Positions 28,721 through 37,854 of a stretch of DNA of 50,034 nucleotides are shown one piece after another (position 1 is the stretch's first letter; each line of letters begins with the position of its first letter). The stretch lies in assembly GCA_001604585.1 (NCBI GenBank), contig LVBW01000006.1:1-50034 (forward strand), read 5' to 3'. A program made the translations under genes and the position numbers. This DNA is from Puniceicoccales bacterium Verruco_02 (GTDB lineage: Bacteria; Verrucomicrobiota; Verrucomicrobiia; Opitutales; Oceanipulchritudinaceae). Below the pieces are notes generated by a model. The model was not told the origin of the DNA and searched no databases. It was given only the letters and a program-made list of their open reading frames with translations.

Positions 28721-29356
28721 ATGGAACCGTTGACTTACAGGCAGCAGGAGGTACTTGGATTTCTTCAGTGCTACATGCGCGAGCAAGGCACTTGGCCAAG
28801 CTTTCGCGAGATCGAGGCCCATTTTGGTTTCAAAAGCACGAATGCCGTCATGGGCCATTTGAAGGCGCTGGAGCGCAAGGGTTACATCAGTCGCGTTCCC
28901 GGTCAGGCGCGCACCTTCCGCATTACACTGGACCTTGGCGAAGATTCGCGCCCGGTGGAGGCTTCTGACGTTGTTGATATCCCCGTGTATGGAGCTATTG
29001 CGGCTGGCTATGCCGAGACAATGGAGGCTGGCAGCGAGGTGGGGCGCATACAGATCGATGCCACCAGCGCGGGCATTCGCAAGGCTAGGCGCAGTTTTGC
29101 CCTGAAGGTTCGCGGCGAGAGCATGGTGGACGCAGGCATTTTCGACGGCGACACGGTGATTGTGGAGCAGAGTCCACCTCGCGATGGAGAGGTTGTGGCT
29201 GCGCTCATCGACGGAGAGACCACCCTCAAGCGTTTCATCAACAAGCCGGGACGTGCCCCATATCTTAAGGCTGAGAACCGTGCATATCCATCTCTACACC
29301 CTGTCAGTGAACTGTTGATACAGGGCGTTGTACGGGCACTTGTGCGCCAGCTATAA
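28721..29356 (+). CDS. lexA: LexA repressor
   Basis: The SOS-response repressor and self-cleaving peptidase, 211 residues. The N-terminal winged helix (LTYRQQEVLGFLQCYMREQG, then PSFREIEAHFGFKSTNAVMGHL) is followed by the S24 domain: cleavage site Ala95-Gly96 in AIAAGYAE, nucleophile Ser134 in GESMVDAGI, and Lys170 in ETTLKRF. All catalytic residues are intact. Upstream is TTGACG (about 28685) with TATACT 15 bases on, a short-spaced promoter candidate. The binding site of this LexA cannot be stated from one gene. Confidence 0.95.
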   Translation: MEPLTYRQQEVLGFLQCYMREQGTWPSFREIEAHFGFKSTNAVMGHLKALERKGYISRVPGQARTFRITLDLGEDSRPVEASDVVDIPVYGAIAAGYAETMEAGSEVGRIQIDATSAGIRKARRSFALKVRGESMVDAGIFDGDTVIVEQSPPRDGEVVAALIDGETTLKRFINKPGRAPYLKAENRAYPSLHPVSELLIQGVVRALVRQL

Positions 29357-29427
29357 GAGGGGAGCAAGCAATTAGGTGAGCCAGATGGCCTCTTCATATT
29401 GATCGGACTGACTCATGGGTAAGGCAT

Positions 29428-29453
29428 CCCCTTCGTTAAATAGACGAAGTGGG
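29428..29453. terminator. Weak hairpin between convergent lexA and glyoxalase genes
   Basis: CTTCGT (29431-29436) and ACGAAG (29444-29449) pair around TAAATAG, with flanking C/G pairs extending the stem. There is no strong T-run on either side. It lies between the lexA stop and the minus-strand stop at 29456 and may serve both genes. Confidence 0.35.
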
Positions 29454-29455
29454 AG

Positions 29456-29842
29456 CTATCTGTCTTTCTCCAGTATTTCCAGTTCGTAGCCGTCCGGATC
29501 TGTAAGAAATGCCATCTTAAGGCCTCCGCTTGTGAAGCTCGTCCTCCAGTTCTCCGGCCAGATGCTCGCCCCTTTGACCTCAAGCTCTGTGCAGTAGGCC
29601 ACAATGTCGTCCACACCTATGCAGGTATGCATCAGGTCTTCAGGCACGGCGACCTTGTAGTTTGGCGAATAGGTCAGCTCCAGCATGTGCGCGTTACCGG
29701 GTAGCTCCAGATGCACGATCTCGTTGCCGGCGGGAGACTTTGCCATGCGCTGGTACACGCGGAAGCCTGCCATGTCGCTGTACCATCGTATGGAACGTTC
29801 TAGGTCGGATACGCGTATTCTTGTATGGTGGAACTTAATCAT
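29456..29842 (-). CDS. Glyoxalase I / VOC-family protein
   Basis: A 128-residue single-domain protein of the vicinal oxygen chelate superfamily, close to lactoylglutathione lyase. It begins IKFHHTRIRVSDLERSIRWYSDMAGFRV, and carries the later metal-ligand positions in HLELPG, LMHTCIGVDD and DPDGYELEILE. It may detoxify methylglyoxal, but the exact substrate is not proven and the second module region is slightly shorter than in E. coli GloA. ATG at 29842 is preferred; the frame is open 12 codons upstream. Confidence 0.8.
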   Translation of the reverse strand: MIKFHHTRIRVSDLERSIRWYSDMAGFRVYQRMAKSPAGNEIVHLELPGNAHMLELTYSPNYKVAVPEDLMHTCIGVDDIVAYCTELEVKGASIWPENWRTSFTSGGLKMAFLTDPDGYELEILEKDR

Positions 29843-29920
29843 GAATTTCAATATGTTCACGGCACAGCAAAGCCGCAAGCGCCTTCGAAGGCCCTTGCGG
29901 CTGTTTGTGCAAACATTGTT

Positions 29921-31792
29921 CTACCAAGTATATGCGACACGGAGGGCCGTCTGCCTGCCGCTCGCGGGCACGCCCGGGAACTCCTGAAAGTCGCAGTCGC
30001 TGATATTGTCCATGATGATGGAAATGGTCATACCTTTGACAAACTCTGGACTCCAGCCAAGTGATGCGCTGAAGAACTCGCCAGTGTCGCCATTCTTGCG
30101 GAGGGCATTGATTTCCTGGCGGCGAATGTCTGCATCTGCGCGGAACTCAAGGCTTTTCACAATCTGCCATACGAGCGAGCCTGTGATGCGGTTTGTCGGG
30201 TAGTTCATGGCGTAGAAGCTGGCATCGACGTTGCCGCTTTCATAGTTGGCGTCCACGTTGAGGTATGTGTAGCCAAGGCTGATACTTAGCTTCTTTTCCA
30301 AGCTCCAGCTTGCGTAACACTCAAAGCCGTTCACTCGCAGATCCATTGGCGATGCCTTGCGGAATATGCGCGGCTGGGTGGAATCGTAGGTCCAGTCTGC
30401 AAGGTCTTTATGTTCGCGGTTGAATACGGCCCCGCCTATTGTGAAGTTGCAGCAGTTCCACTGTATGCCCAATTCGTGGTTGTCGGCCACTTCACGGCCA
30501 AGATCGGCATTGCCCGAGAATGAACCAAGGCCGGGGTTGGAACCAATGGCGGTGTAGCCGTTTAGCTGAGTGGAGCGCGAATACTCTATGTAGCTTGTGA
30601 TATAGCCCCTGCCTGCCTGTATGATGTAGGTGGCGCGTGCCATTGGGCCGGTCCCGCTGCTGTCGCGGTTGCTGTCCTCGTAGCTTATGCCGCCTTGTAA
30701 TAGAAGGTCTCCGGGGCCGATAGACTGTTGTTTGCCCAGCAGGACGGATCCTTTCCAGTAGCTGCGGTTCATGAAACCGGCGTAGGTCAGCTCTGTGGAC
30801 TCGATCTTGTCCGCCGCCGCCTCTGCGCGCCAATCCAGTGTTACGTCGTAGCCAAAGCGGTGCTCGCCCTCGAGTGCCAGCCCGCTTGCCAGTGTCTCGT
30901 GCTCGTAGGGGCGGAAAAATCCGGGCGTTGTGCGCCTTAGTTCGTAGTCGTCGAGCAGCTTGCGGGTGTACGCTCCAAAGCTCCAGTGGCTGCCTTCGCC
31001 ATACTTCTGCGTATGGTTAAGTATCAACATGGCCACTTCGTATTTGTCGGTTTCCGGGTAGGCGGCGCTTGTCGAATACATGCCCGGCCAGCCGTAGAAC
31101 TTCTTCTGGTATCCTGCGTAAAGGTCGGTCTGCCCACCTTGCCCGGCAAGCTGGATGCGCATTCCATAGCGTTGAAACTGGTGATCGCTGTATTCCACAG
31201 TGCCGTCGCCCTCGGAGTAGGCGCTGGATACCTGCACGCCCACGCTGCGGCCAAGAAAGGTATTGGGTCCGCTAAGGTAGCCACTTACAAAGCGGCTGAA
31301 GAAGAGGCTTTCCGTCCCGGTGCCGATTTCAACCGTGCCTGTGTTCGTTATGGGCAGCCATGCGTAGCTTACCGTGCCAACACTGGCGTTGAAGCCGCTG
31401 AAGGCATTGTTCACGCCCGTTGCTATCTTGGGGTTCCCAAGCATGAGCGGGTCGATAGGCAGTTCGGAACCATAGTGGCCGGTCTGTGGGTCCATCAGGT
31501 TGAGCGCACCCACCTTGAACCCAGTGTTTTCAAATATGCCGCCGCGAATGACCACGTCGCTCTGAGTTTCGGCAAAGCCGCGCGACTGCACGTCAACGGA
31601 GTGCATGTAGCGCAGTGCCGTGACGGGCGTGGCGAACCCGGCGCTGGGCATGTCGTTGGCAGCGACGCTGTCCACCACTAGCAGGGTGGGCATTCTTACC
31701 ACGTCTTCTTCAGAGGCGCGGGCCTCTGCGGCTGTATCTGCGTAAGCCGCAGACTGGGAGAGGGCTGCGATCAGCCCCAGATAACGTTTCAT
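29921..31792 (-). CDS. TonB-dependent receptor-like outer-membrane protein
   Basis: A 623-residue exported protein: a signal peptide (KRYLGLIAALSQSAAYA), then a plug-like region (about 40-150) with VDVQSRGFAETQSDVVIRGGIFENTGF, then a long beta-barrel with many alternating aromatic strands and the terminal residue Trp (VAYTW), typical of outer-membrane barrels. The size and plug resemble vitamin or metal-chelate receptors, but the ligand is not readable. No TonB or ABC partner is adjacent. A promoter with an overlapping palindrome lies just upstream (31828-31876). Confidence 0.82.
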   Translation of the reverse strand: MKRYLGLIAALSQSAAYADTAAEARASEEDVVRMPTLLVVDSVAANDMPSAGFATPVTALRYMHSVDVQSRGFAETQSDVVIRGGIFENTGFKVGALNLMDPQTGHYGSELPIDPLMLGNPKIATGVNNAFSGFNASVGTVSYAWLPITNTGTVEIGTGTESLFFSRFVSGYLSGPNTFLGRSVGVQVSSAYSEGDGTVEYSDHQFQRYGMRIQLAGQGGQTDLYAGYQKKFYGWPGMYSTSAAYPETDKYEVAMLILNHTQKYGEGSHWSFGAYTRKLLDDYELRRTTPGFFRPYEHETLASGLALEGEHRFGYDVTLDWRAEAAADKIESTELTYAGFMNRSYWKGSVLLGKQQSIGPGDLLLQGGISYEDSNRDSSGTGPMARATYIIQAGRGYITSYIEYSRSTQLNGYTAIGSNPGLGSFSGNADLGREVADNHELGIQWNCCNFTIGGAVFNREHKDLADWTYDSTQPRIFRKASPMDLRVNGFECYASWSLEKKLSISLGYTYLNVDANYESGNVDASFYAMNYPTNRITGSLVWQIVKSLEFRADADIRRQEINALRKNGDTGEFFSASLGWSPEFVKGMTISIIMDNISDCDFQEFPGVPASGRQTALRVAYTW

Positions 31793-31827
31793 GTAACATT
31801 TCTTATGTACGCTTAAGCACGCATGGC

Positions 31828-31876
31828 AAATGTTAATTTGCTTAACATTTTAGGATAACAAGAAAGTCGGGGTCAA
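31828..31876 (-). promoter_or_regulatory. Receptor promoter with overlapping palindromic operator
   Basis: On the minus strand TTGACC (31871-31876) and TAAAAT (31847-31852) are spaced by 18 bases, a good sigma-70 type match. A perfect palindrome overlaps the -10 box: AAATGTTAA (31828-31836), TTTGC, TTAACATTT (31842-31850). The placement suggests a dimeric repressor blocking the receptor gene, whose ATG lies 35 bases downstream. It is not a Fur-like GATAAT repeat. Confidence 0.65.
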
Positions 31877-31988
31877 AATTGTCACGTGGACTGCTCGCGA
31901 CGGTGCTCGTAGCATCGCGCAAGCATACTGGCGATGAATGCCCGTTTTTCGCTGCAAAAGCATGGCGCAGCGTGTATTGTATGCGGCG

Positions 31989-32774
31989 ATGATTCAGCTA
32001 TACGTGATACTTGGCTGTGCAGGTTCGGGCAGAAGAGAGGTTCTGGCCGATTTGCTAGACAACGGGCTTCAGGGTTGCGTGGTCCTACTCGCAGCTTCGG
32101 AGGCCGAGGCTCCGAGCGACTCCCGCCTTCATGCAAAGGCCAGGGTGCTGCGTTGGGAAATGGATGGTGATTCCATGCGCCTGCCCCAGTTCCCGGAGGG
32201 TGCCGACTGTGCGGCGCTGATATGCGACGGCAGGGCGGACCCAGCCGTGCAAATGGAGCATCTGGCAGCCTGGCTCAAGGGCAACAGCGAGGTGGAGCTT
32301 GCGCGAATCATCACGGTATTGCACAGCCACCTATTGTACGAAAAACCGCACGCGAAGCTCTGGTTCGATGCCTGCATACACTTCTCCGACGTTGTGCTGT
32401 TCCATAAGCGCGAGGAGGTTCCCAACAAGTGGTTCAGCGACTTGCAGCAGCGTTTCACCAAGGCCTGTTACCCTTGCATCTTTGAATTTGTAAAAGGAGG
32501 CAGGGTGAAGAACCCTGCGCAAATTCTCTTTCCGGAGGCCCTGCGCATGTCTCTTGCCTTCGAGATTCAGGAAGATGCCCCCGTATTGGACAGCGCAGAC
32601 CTCTTGGCCGAGGATTTTGATCTTGGCGACGAGGCTGACGAGGATCTGGAAGAGGACGCTGGCGAGGATGAAATCCTTGATAACGAGCCACAGGTGGACC
32701 CGTACTTCGAGCGGGACATGTCCGGAAGGCGCAAGATACATCTGCCAGATATCAGGGACTACCTGAACGGCTGA
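31989..32774 (+). CDS. P-loop-like protein with acidic C-terminus
   Basis: A 261-residue protein that I cannot assign firmly. The start resembles the CobW/HypB-type nucleotide-binding fold: a strand then a degenerate P-loop GCAGSGRREV (residues 9-18, Arg in place of the usual Lys), with later strands ARIITVLHSH and DVVLFHKREEV. The C-terminal 70 residues are rich in Asp and Glu (ADLLAEDFDLGDEADEDLEE) and end with a short basic tail. ATG at 31989 is chosen to start at the strand before the P-loop; two upstream ATGs (31938, 31962) are possible. It diverges from the receptor gene. Loss of the P-loop lysine makes GTPase activity doubtful. Confidence 0.65.
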   Translation: MIQLYVILGCAGSGRREVLADLLDNGLQGCVVLLAASEAEAPSDSRLHAKARVLRWEMDGDSMRLPQFPEGADCAALICDGRADPAVQMEHLAAWLKGNSEVELARIITVLHSHLLYEKPHAKLWFDACIHFSDVVLFHKREEVPNKWFSDLQQRFTKACYPCIFEFVKGGRVKNPAQILFPEALRMSLAFEIQEDAPVLDSADLLAEDFDLGDEADEDLEEDAGEDEILDNEPQVDPYFERDMSGRRKIHLPDIRDYLNG

Positions 32775-32815
32775 GCCTCTTTGCCGCTAAGCGCAAGAGT
32801 ATGGGAATCCCCGCT

Positions 32816-32831
32816 GTGCATTTTCGTGCAC
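32816..32831. promoter_or_regulatory. Inverted repeat upstream of the amtB promoter
   Basis: GTGCA (32816-32820) and TGCAC (32827-32831) flank six bases, about 55 bases before the -24 box. The position and dyad suit an enhancer site for a sigma-54 activator such as NtrC, but the match to known consensus sites is only partial. Confidence 0.35.
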
Positions 32832-32883
32832 GGGCAGGGCTGGGCTAGGGCATTCTTCGCATTGTTGGCTTTCTCTCTGACAT

Positions 32884-32899
32884 TGGCACCGATGCTGCT
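32884..32899 (+). promoter_or_regulatory. Sigma-54 promoter of amtB-glnK
   Basis: TGGCAC (32884-32889), five bases, CTGCT (32895-32899): a near-consensus RpoN promoter with both GG and GC invariant pairs. Transcription would start about 60 bases before the amtB ATG. This is the best sigma-54 match seen in the window and implies nitrogen control of ammonium transport. Confidence 0.85.
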
Positions 32900-32969
32900 C
32901 AAGAGGTGTTGCGACTCCGTATTTCTTACCGCGGAGCCCTCACCCTAATGTCATACAGAGAGAGTTAAA

Positions 32970-34376
32970 ATGAGACCATTGTCACTGCTGAAAAACATTG
33001 GACGATCGCCTCTTGCGCTACTGCTGCCTGTTCTGCTCGCTGCCGGTGCAACCGGAGTATTTGCGCAGGATGCCGTTCCCGCAAGCTACGAGGAAGCCAT
33101 CTCCGGCGCCGAGGGCGCCCGCTTCGTGGTGGATAACCTATGGATACTGATAGCCGCCGCACTGGTGTTTATCATGCATCTGGGCTTCTCCACGGTCGAA
33201 ACCGGCCTCACGCAGAGCAAGAACACCGTGAACATCCTGTTCAAGAACGTGTTCATTGTCTGCATGGGTGCCTTCACATACGCGCTCTGGGGCTTCAACG
33301 CCATGTATCCGGGCGAGTTCAACGGCATCTTTGCCCTAGGAAGCCCGATCCCGGACAGCTTCGCCGAGGCTGACATTGTAGCCAACATGACAAGCCAGTA
33401 TGCGGCCTACACATACTGGGCGGACTTCATTTTCCAGGCCATGTTCGCCGCCACAGCCGCCACTATCGTGTCCGGTGCCGTGGCAGAGCGCGTCAAGCTG
33501 CCCGGCTTCATGGTTTATGCAACACTGCTCGTTATGTTCATCTACCCCATCACCGGTTCCTGGGAATGGGGAGGCGGCTGGCTAAATGGCGGCCTCGACA
33601 GCCTCTTTGGCAACGGCGACGGCAGCGCGGAGTTTATCGACTTTGCCGGTTCCTCGCTCGTTCACGCCTTCGGTGGCTGGGCAGCCCTTGCTGCGGTCAT
33701 CATCCTTGGCCCCCGCACGGGCAAGTATCTTTCCGGCGGCCGCGTCCGCCCCATCCTTGGCCACAGCATGCCGCTGACAACCATCGGCGTCTTCATGCTC
33801 TTCCTTGGCTGGTTCGGGTTTAACGGCGGTTCTGTTCTATCGGCAGACCCGCAGGCCGTGTCGCTCGTGTTTGTCACGACTGCAATGGCAGGCTTCTGCG
33901 GTGGCCTGACCGCTGCCTTCACCTCTTGGGCGGTGCTGAAGAAGCCCGACCTTTCGATGGCCCTCAACGGCATACTCGCTGGTCTTGTCGGCATCACGGC
34001 CGGCGCGGACACAACGGGCGTCTGGGGCTCCTGCGCAGTCGGCGCCATTGCCGGTGCCATCGTGGTGTTCTCTGTCATATTCTTCGACAAGATCAAGATC
34101 GACGACCCGGTCGGCGCCATCTCCGTTCACGGCGTGTGCGGCATCTGGGGCACTGTCGCGGTCGGCATCTTCGGCGGGGGCGTGTTCCTGACCCAGCTTG
34201 TCGGCACACTGGCGGTCTCCGCCTTCGCCTTCACGGCCAGCTTCGCACTGTTCTACCTTGTCAAGGTCACCATGGGTGTCCGCGTGAGCAAGGAAGAGGA
34301 AAGCGGCGGTCTGGACCTTGGTGAACACGGCCAGGAAGCCTATCCGGACTTCCAGACCTCCACCCCCCAGATGTAA
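32970..34376 (+). CDS. amtB: Ammonium transporter
   Basis: A 468-residue AmtB with an N-terminal signal peptide (ALLLPVLLAAGATGVFAQ) and about 11 hydrophobic helices. Family motifs include MHLGFSTVETGL near residue 66, the pore-histidine segments SSLVHAFGGWAAL and ISVHGVCGIWGT, and ALNGILAGLVGITAGAD. The cytoplasmic tail follows LVKVTMGVRVSKEEE. It imports ammonium when scarce and can sequester GlnK, and in DraG-containing bacteria also DraG, at the membrane. It is cotranscribed with glnK behind a sigma-54 promoter. Confidence 0.95.
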   Translation: MRPLSLLKNIGRSPLALLLPVLLAAGATGVFAQDAVPASYEEAISGAEGARFVVDNLWILIAAALVFIMHLGFSTVETGLTQSKNTVNILFKNVFIVCMGAFTYALWGFNAMYPGEFNGIFALGSPIPDSFAEADIVANMTSQYAAYTYWADFIFQAMFAATAATIVSGAVAERVKLPGFMVYATLLVMFIYPITGSWEWGGGWLNGGLDSLFGNGDGSAEFIDFAGSSLVHAFGGWAALAAVIILGPRTGKYLSGGRVRPILGHSMPLTTIGVFMLFLGWFGFNGGSVLSADPQAVSLVFVTTAMAGFCGGLTAAFTSWAVLKKPDLSMALNGILAGLVGITAGADTTGVWGSCAVGAIAGAIVVFSVIFFDKIKIDDPVGAISVHGVCGIWGTVAVGIFGGGVFLTQLVGTLAVSAFAFTASFALFYLVKVTMGVRVSKEEESGGLDLGEHGQEAYPDFQTSTPQM

Positions 34377-34472
34377 TCAAAGGCTGAACAAGGAACCATA
34401 ACAGGAAACCATGCGGTGAAGTTCAACGGACGCTTGTTTTTTCGCAGCGAATACCGTTTTATGGAACCGTAA

Positions 34473-34832
<360 letters not shown>

Positions 34833-34876
34833 TTCGTTCCGCACAATACCGGGGCAACAATTGTCCCGCCAAAATT

Positions 34877-34919
34877 CAAGGCGCCCGGAGGAGGAATCCA
34901 CGGGCGCCTTGTGTTTTTG
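34877..34919. terminator. Strong terminator after glnK
   Basis: CAAGGCGCCCG (34877-34887) and CGGGCGCCTTG (34901-34911) form an 11-pair stem followed by GTTTTTG-type T-run (34914-34918). On the reverse strand the stem is followed by AATTTT, so it may also terminate the minus-strand prepilin operon that ends at 34957. Confidence 0.88.
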
Positions 34920-34956
34920 TGCGTGGTCGATTCCGGCGGAGTGGGAGTGCCTGCGC

Positions 34957-35658
34957 TTACTCCATCGTTACTGGGACGGCGTTTCGCAGTAGTTCCTCGG
35001 CTGCCATGCGAAGCCCCTGATGGCTCTCCTCGGGCGCTGTCATGCTGACGACGAGGAGTAGGCCGGGCTGGTTGAAGAAGTAGTCGCTGCGCACAAGGTG
35101 TCTTTTACTCGCCGCATCGTAGTATTTCCAGCCAAGACCCATCGCGTTCTGCCCCAGTAGCAGGCTGCGTCGTCCGCCCATACGTGCCGGGGCGTCCACA
35201 ATCTCGATACTGCTGCCTGTTCGCTCCGCATCCTTCAGCAGTGCCTTTGCGTAACCCATGAGGGAATCTGTCCCATTGTCGGGCAGAAAGTCCCCCTCTT
35301 TGAACACGGTGATAAACAGGTATGCGCCCGCACTGCGCGAGTCTTCGAGAATAAGCGCGCTGCCCTTCCACAAAGGGCTGGACTCGGCAGACACCGGCCT
35401 GAAGGGCGAGAGCGTGTTCAGGGTGATGCGTATGCCGTTCCCCTCGGCCACGTAGCGGAGCAGGCTCTGCGATTCCTCCCTTTCCCAGCGCCCGGATAGT
35501 TTTAACGCGGGCAGGCTGCTGGCTGGCCATGCGTATTCCGGCCCTGTCCAGTTGCGGTACGGGGCCGAGGCCGCTGCCTGTTGAGCCGCGAGTTGCTGGC
35601 AGAGCGCAACGGCAAGAATGGCGAATGTAAGTAGCGTTTTCAAGCTGCTCATTGACAT
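34957..35658 (-). CDS. Exported protein of the prepilin operon
   Basis: A 233-residue protein with a signal peptide (SSLKTLLTFAILAVALCQQLAAQ), so periplasmic or secreted. The mature part is mixed alpha-beta with DSRSAGAYLFITVFKEGDFLP and FNQPGLLLVVSMTAPEE. I do not recognise a family. ATG codons occur at 35658 and 35652; the frame is open far upstream but that is a shadow of the preceding gene. It is the last gene of the minus-strand operon with three pilus-like proteins. Confidence 0.72.
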   Translation of the reverse strand: MSMSSLKTLLTFAILAVALCQQLAAQQAAASAPYRNWTGPEYAWPASSLPALKLSGRWEREESQSLLRYVAEGNGIRITLNTLSPFRPVSAESSPLWKGSALILEDSRSAGAYLFITVFKEGDFLPDNGTDSLMGYAKALLKDAERTGSSIEIVDAPARMGGRRSLLLGQNAMGLGWKYYDAASKRHLVRSDYFFNQPGLLLVVSMTAPEESHQGLRMAAEELLRNAVPVTME

Positions 35659-35674
35659 ACTGGAGGAAGGGGCG

Positions 35675-37852
35675 CTAGAGGCCCATGCTGCTGCGCAGTC
35701 CGCTAAGGGCAGCGTTCCATTCAGCGGCCGTGAGGTTGCGGAAGTTGACGCGGCGGTATGTGCGTGTGTTGGGGGTGCCGGGGGGGTAGAGGCCGTTGGC
35801 AAAGAGGGTGTGGAAACCCCAGTTGCGCGTTGGAGCGTCGTACACATCGCTCTTGCCCCATGGGTCCAGCGACACCTCGCTCTCGAAGAGCGACACCATT
35901 GATCCTCGGTAGAGCAGGGTGGTATTCCAGCTCTCAAGGAAACGGGGGAAGTTTTCAACCCCGCCGCTGTATGCGTTGTTGTTGCCCTTGTCGGAGGGGA
36001 CAAGGCCCGTGAGTATGGCCGCCGATACTTCTGTCAGGGTGGAGGCCACGCGGTTGGAAAGGCTCTTGGCGCTGTTGGTGTCTTTCCAGTTGTTGCTCAG
36101 TATCACTATGGCATCTGCTGCCAGGGCGGCCGGTGGCTCCGAACTACGGTCCGGGTTGGTGGAACTACCTGTGGAGCTGCTCCCGTCGGCGTTGTAGTTG
36201 CCCTGCACGTAGAGGACGTTGTTTGTCGCTACTGTGGTCCCGCGCGGCGCTGTAAAGGCGGCCACGTTCGGGTTGGCTGGGTCAGGTATGCCGGGTGTTG
36301 TGCCCGATGCCTGTGCGTTCACCAGTTTGACGCCCGCTCCGTCCACGGCGCGACGGATGCTGTCTGCCCCGCCACTGTCGCTACTGTCGTAGGACCACTG
36401 GACGTAGATAATGCCGTTCCACCAATCTTGCGGTGCCGAGCCTCCCCATGTGGCCGCATCGTTGGCGTGTATGGCATCGCGCAGGTTGCCCATGTTGATT
36501 TCGAGTATGTCAACGCCCTCTGCGCGGCGCTTGTCGTAGAGGCCGCCAGTTACCGTGGTAGTGGAGCCGCTTGTGGACGAGGCGTAGTTGCTGATGCGTA
36601 TGATGGTGCTGCTGCCACTGTAACTCAAGGTGTCCATCTGGGGCACCGTTCCGCTGTAGATAATGTCGCCGCTGGCGTTGCGCTTGGGCGTGCTTATCGT
36701 GTAGCCGGTTATCCCTGCCGTGTCCGTACTCACTGTGACATACATCCCTGCCTGATAGGCGTATTTCTGCTTTTCGATGTTGCTGTCCACTGTGCCGTTG
36801 CGGTCGAGCGGCATGATCATGTTGTAGCCGTAGTTGAGGGCGTCATCGAGTGCGGCTGTGGTCGGGTTGTCGCGTACGTAACTTGGCAGCGCCACGGCGT
36901 TGTTTGCCTGTATGCCGTGCGAGGCGTCCTGCACGTTGCCTGCCCAGCGGTTGGAACAGGTGCTGCGCCAGTCGCTCATTGTGCTGTCGTACCAGTTGCT
37001 GCCCCGCTTCATGGTGAGCTGGTTGCCGTTCACGTCGGGAAAGGTGACATCGCCTGTGGCGTTGGCCTTGCCGATTCCGGCGAAGGGGCCGTGGTAGAGA
37101 TTACCAGTGGCAGACACGTTTTTGCGAAAGTGTAGGGAGTTGTTGGACTGCACGTATAGGTCGCCGTTGGCGTGTACGGCGCCAAGTATGGACATGTCTG
37201 GGCCGGGGGCGATTTCCATGTCCATGTTGTAGAAAATCGCGTGGGCGAAGAGGGGCGCGTCCCGCACCTGGAACTCCTCCGAGCAGTAGGCTGTGATGCG
37301 CCGTCCGCGTGCGTCTTGGACGGTGGCCTTGCCATATACGAGCACCTCGCGCACGAGCACCATCTTGTCCTTTAGCGGGTCGAACTCGTTGCCGGGGGTT
37401 TTGCCGCTGATGAACTTCCAGCTCCCGCCGGGCACAGTGCCGCCGATAAGCTCCGTGTCGTAAGTGCCCCAGGTTGCGTAGGCGTTGTACGGATTGGCGG
37501 GCATCACCACTTTGCTGTTCTGGAAAAGCGAGTAGAAGGAGGCTGGAAGTACAAGGGGGTCGTTGCCTGCGCGAGGGGCCAGAATGTCCGAGGGGAAGGC
37601 CATTGTGGAGTCGAAGCGTTTGGAAAGTTCTGCAAAGCCATATTCCACAACGGCTTCGGCGGCGTTGCGGGCCTCGACTAGCAAGGCTGCGTCGCTGTTC
37701 AGGCGGCGCTCGCCAACGGTGATTTTCATCGTGCTGGCGGCCACCATGCCCACGCAAGTGCAGATGATGAACACCGCAGCAAGGGCTGATCCTTTGCGCC
37801 TGCGGCGCGTGGACGGGTCTTGCGTGGCCTTGCTCATTGTATTCTCGTTCAT
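35675..37852 (-). CDS. Large PilX-like pilus-associated membrane protein
   Basis: A 725-residue protein with one hydrophobic N-terminal segment after a basic leader (RRRRKGSALAAVFIICTCVGMVAASTM), followed by a helix GERRLNSDAALLVEARNAAEAVVEYGFAEL, the layout of PilX-type minor-pilin-like proteins. A very long beta-rich exported region with many Asn, Ser and Thr follows and has no recognised domain. The ATG at 37852 has AGAGG before it; TTG at 37858 and ATG at 37837 are alternatives. It starts beside the stop of the prepilin gene upstream, which suggests coupled translation. Confidence 0.75.
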   Translation of the reverse strand: MNENTMSKATQDPSTRRRRKGSALAAVFIICTCVGMVAASTMKITVGERRLNSDAALLVEARNAAEAVVEYGFAELSKRFDSTMAFPSDILAPRAGNDPLVLPASFYSLFQNSKVVMPANPYNAYATWGTYDTELIGGTVPGGSWKFISGKTPGNEFDPLKDKMVLVREVLVYGKATVQDARGRRITAYCSEEFQVRDAPLFAHAIFYNMDMEIAPGPDMSILGAVHANGDLYVQSNNSLHFRKNVSATGNLYHGPFAGIGKANATGDVTFPDVNGNQLTMKRGSNWYDSTMSDWRSTCSNRWAGNVQDASHGIQANNAVALPSYVRDNPTTAALDDALNYGYNMIMPLDRNGTVDSNIEKQKYAYQAGMYVTVSTDTAGITGYTISTPKRNASGDIIYSGTVPQMDTLSYSGSSTIIRISNYASSTSGSTTTVTGGLYDKRRAEGVDILEINMGNLRDAIHANDAATWGGSAPQDWWNGIIYVQWSYDSSDSGGADSIRRAVDGAGVKLVNAQASGTTPGIPDPANPNVAAFTAPRGTTVATNNVLYVQGNYNADGSSSTGSSTNPDRSSEPPAALAADAIVILSNNWKDTNSAKSLSNRVASTLTEVSAAILTGLVPSDKGNNNAYSGGVENFPRFLESWNTTLLYRGSMVSLFESEVSLDPWGKSDVYDAPTRNWGFHTLFANGLYPPGTPNTRTYRRVNFRNLTAAEWNAALSGLRSSMGL

Positions 37853-37854
37853 CG

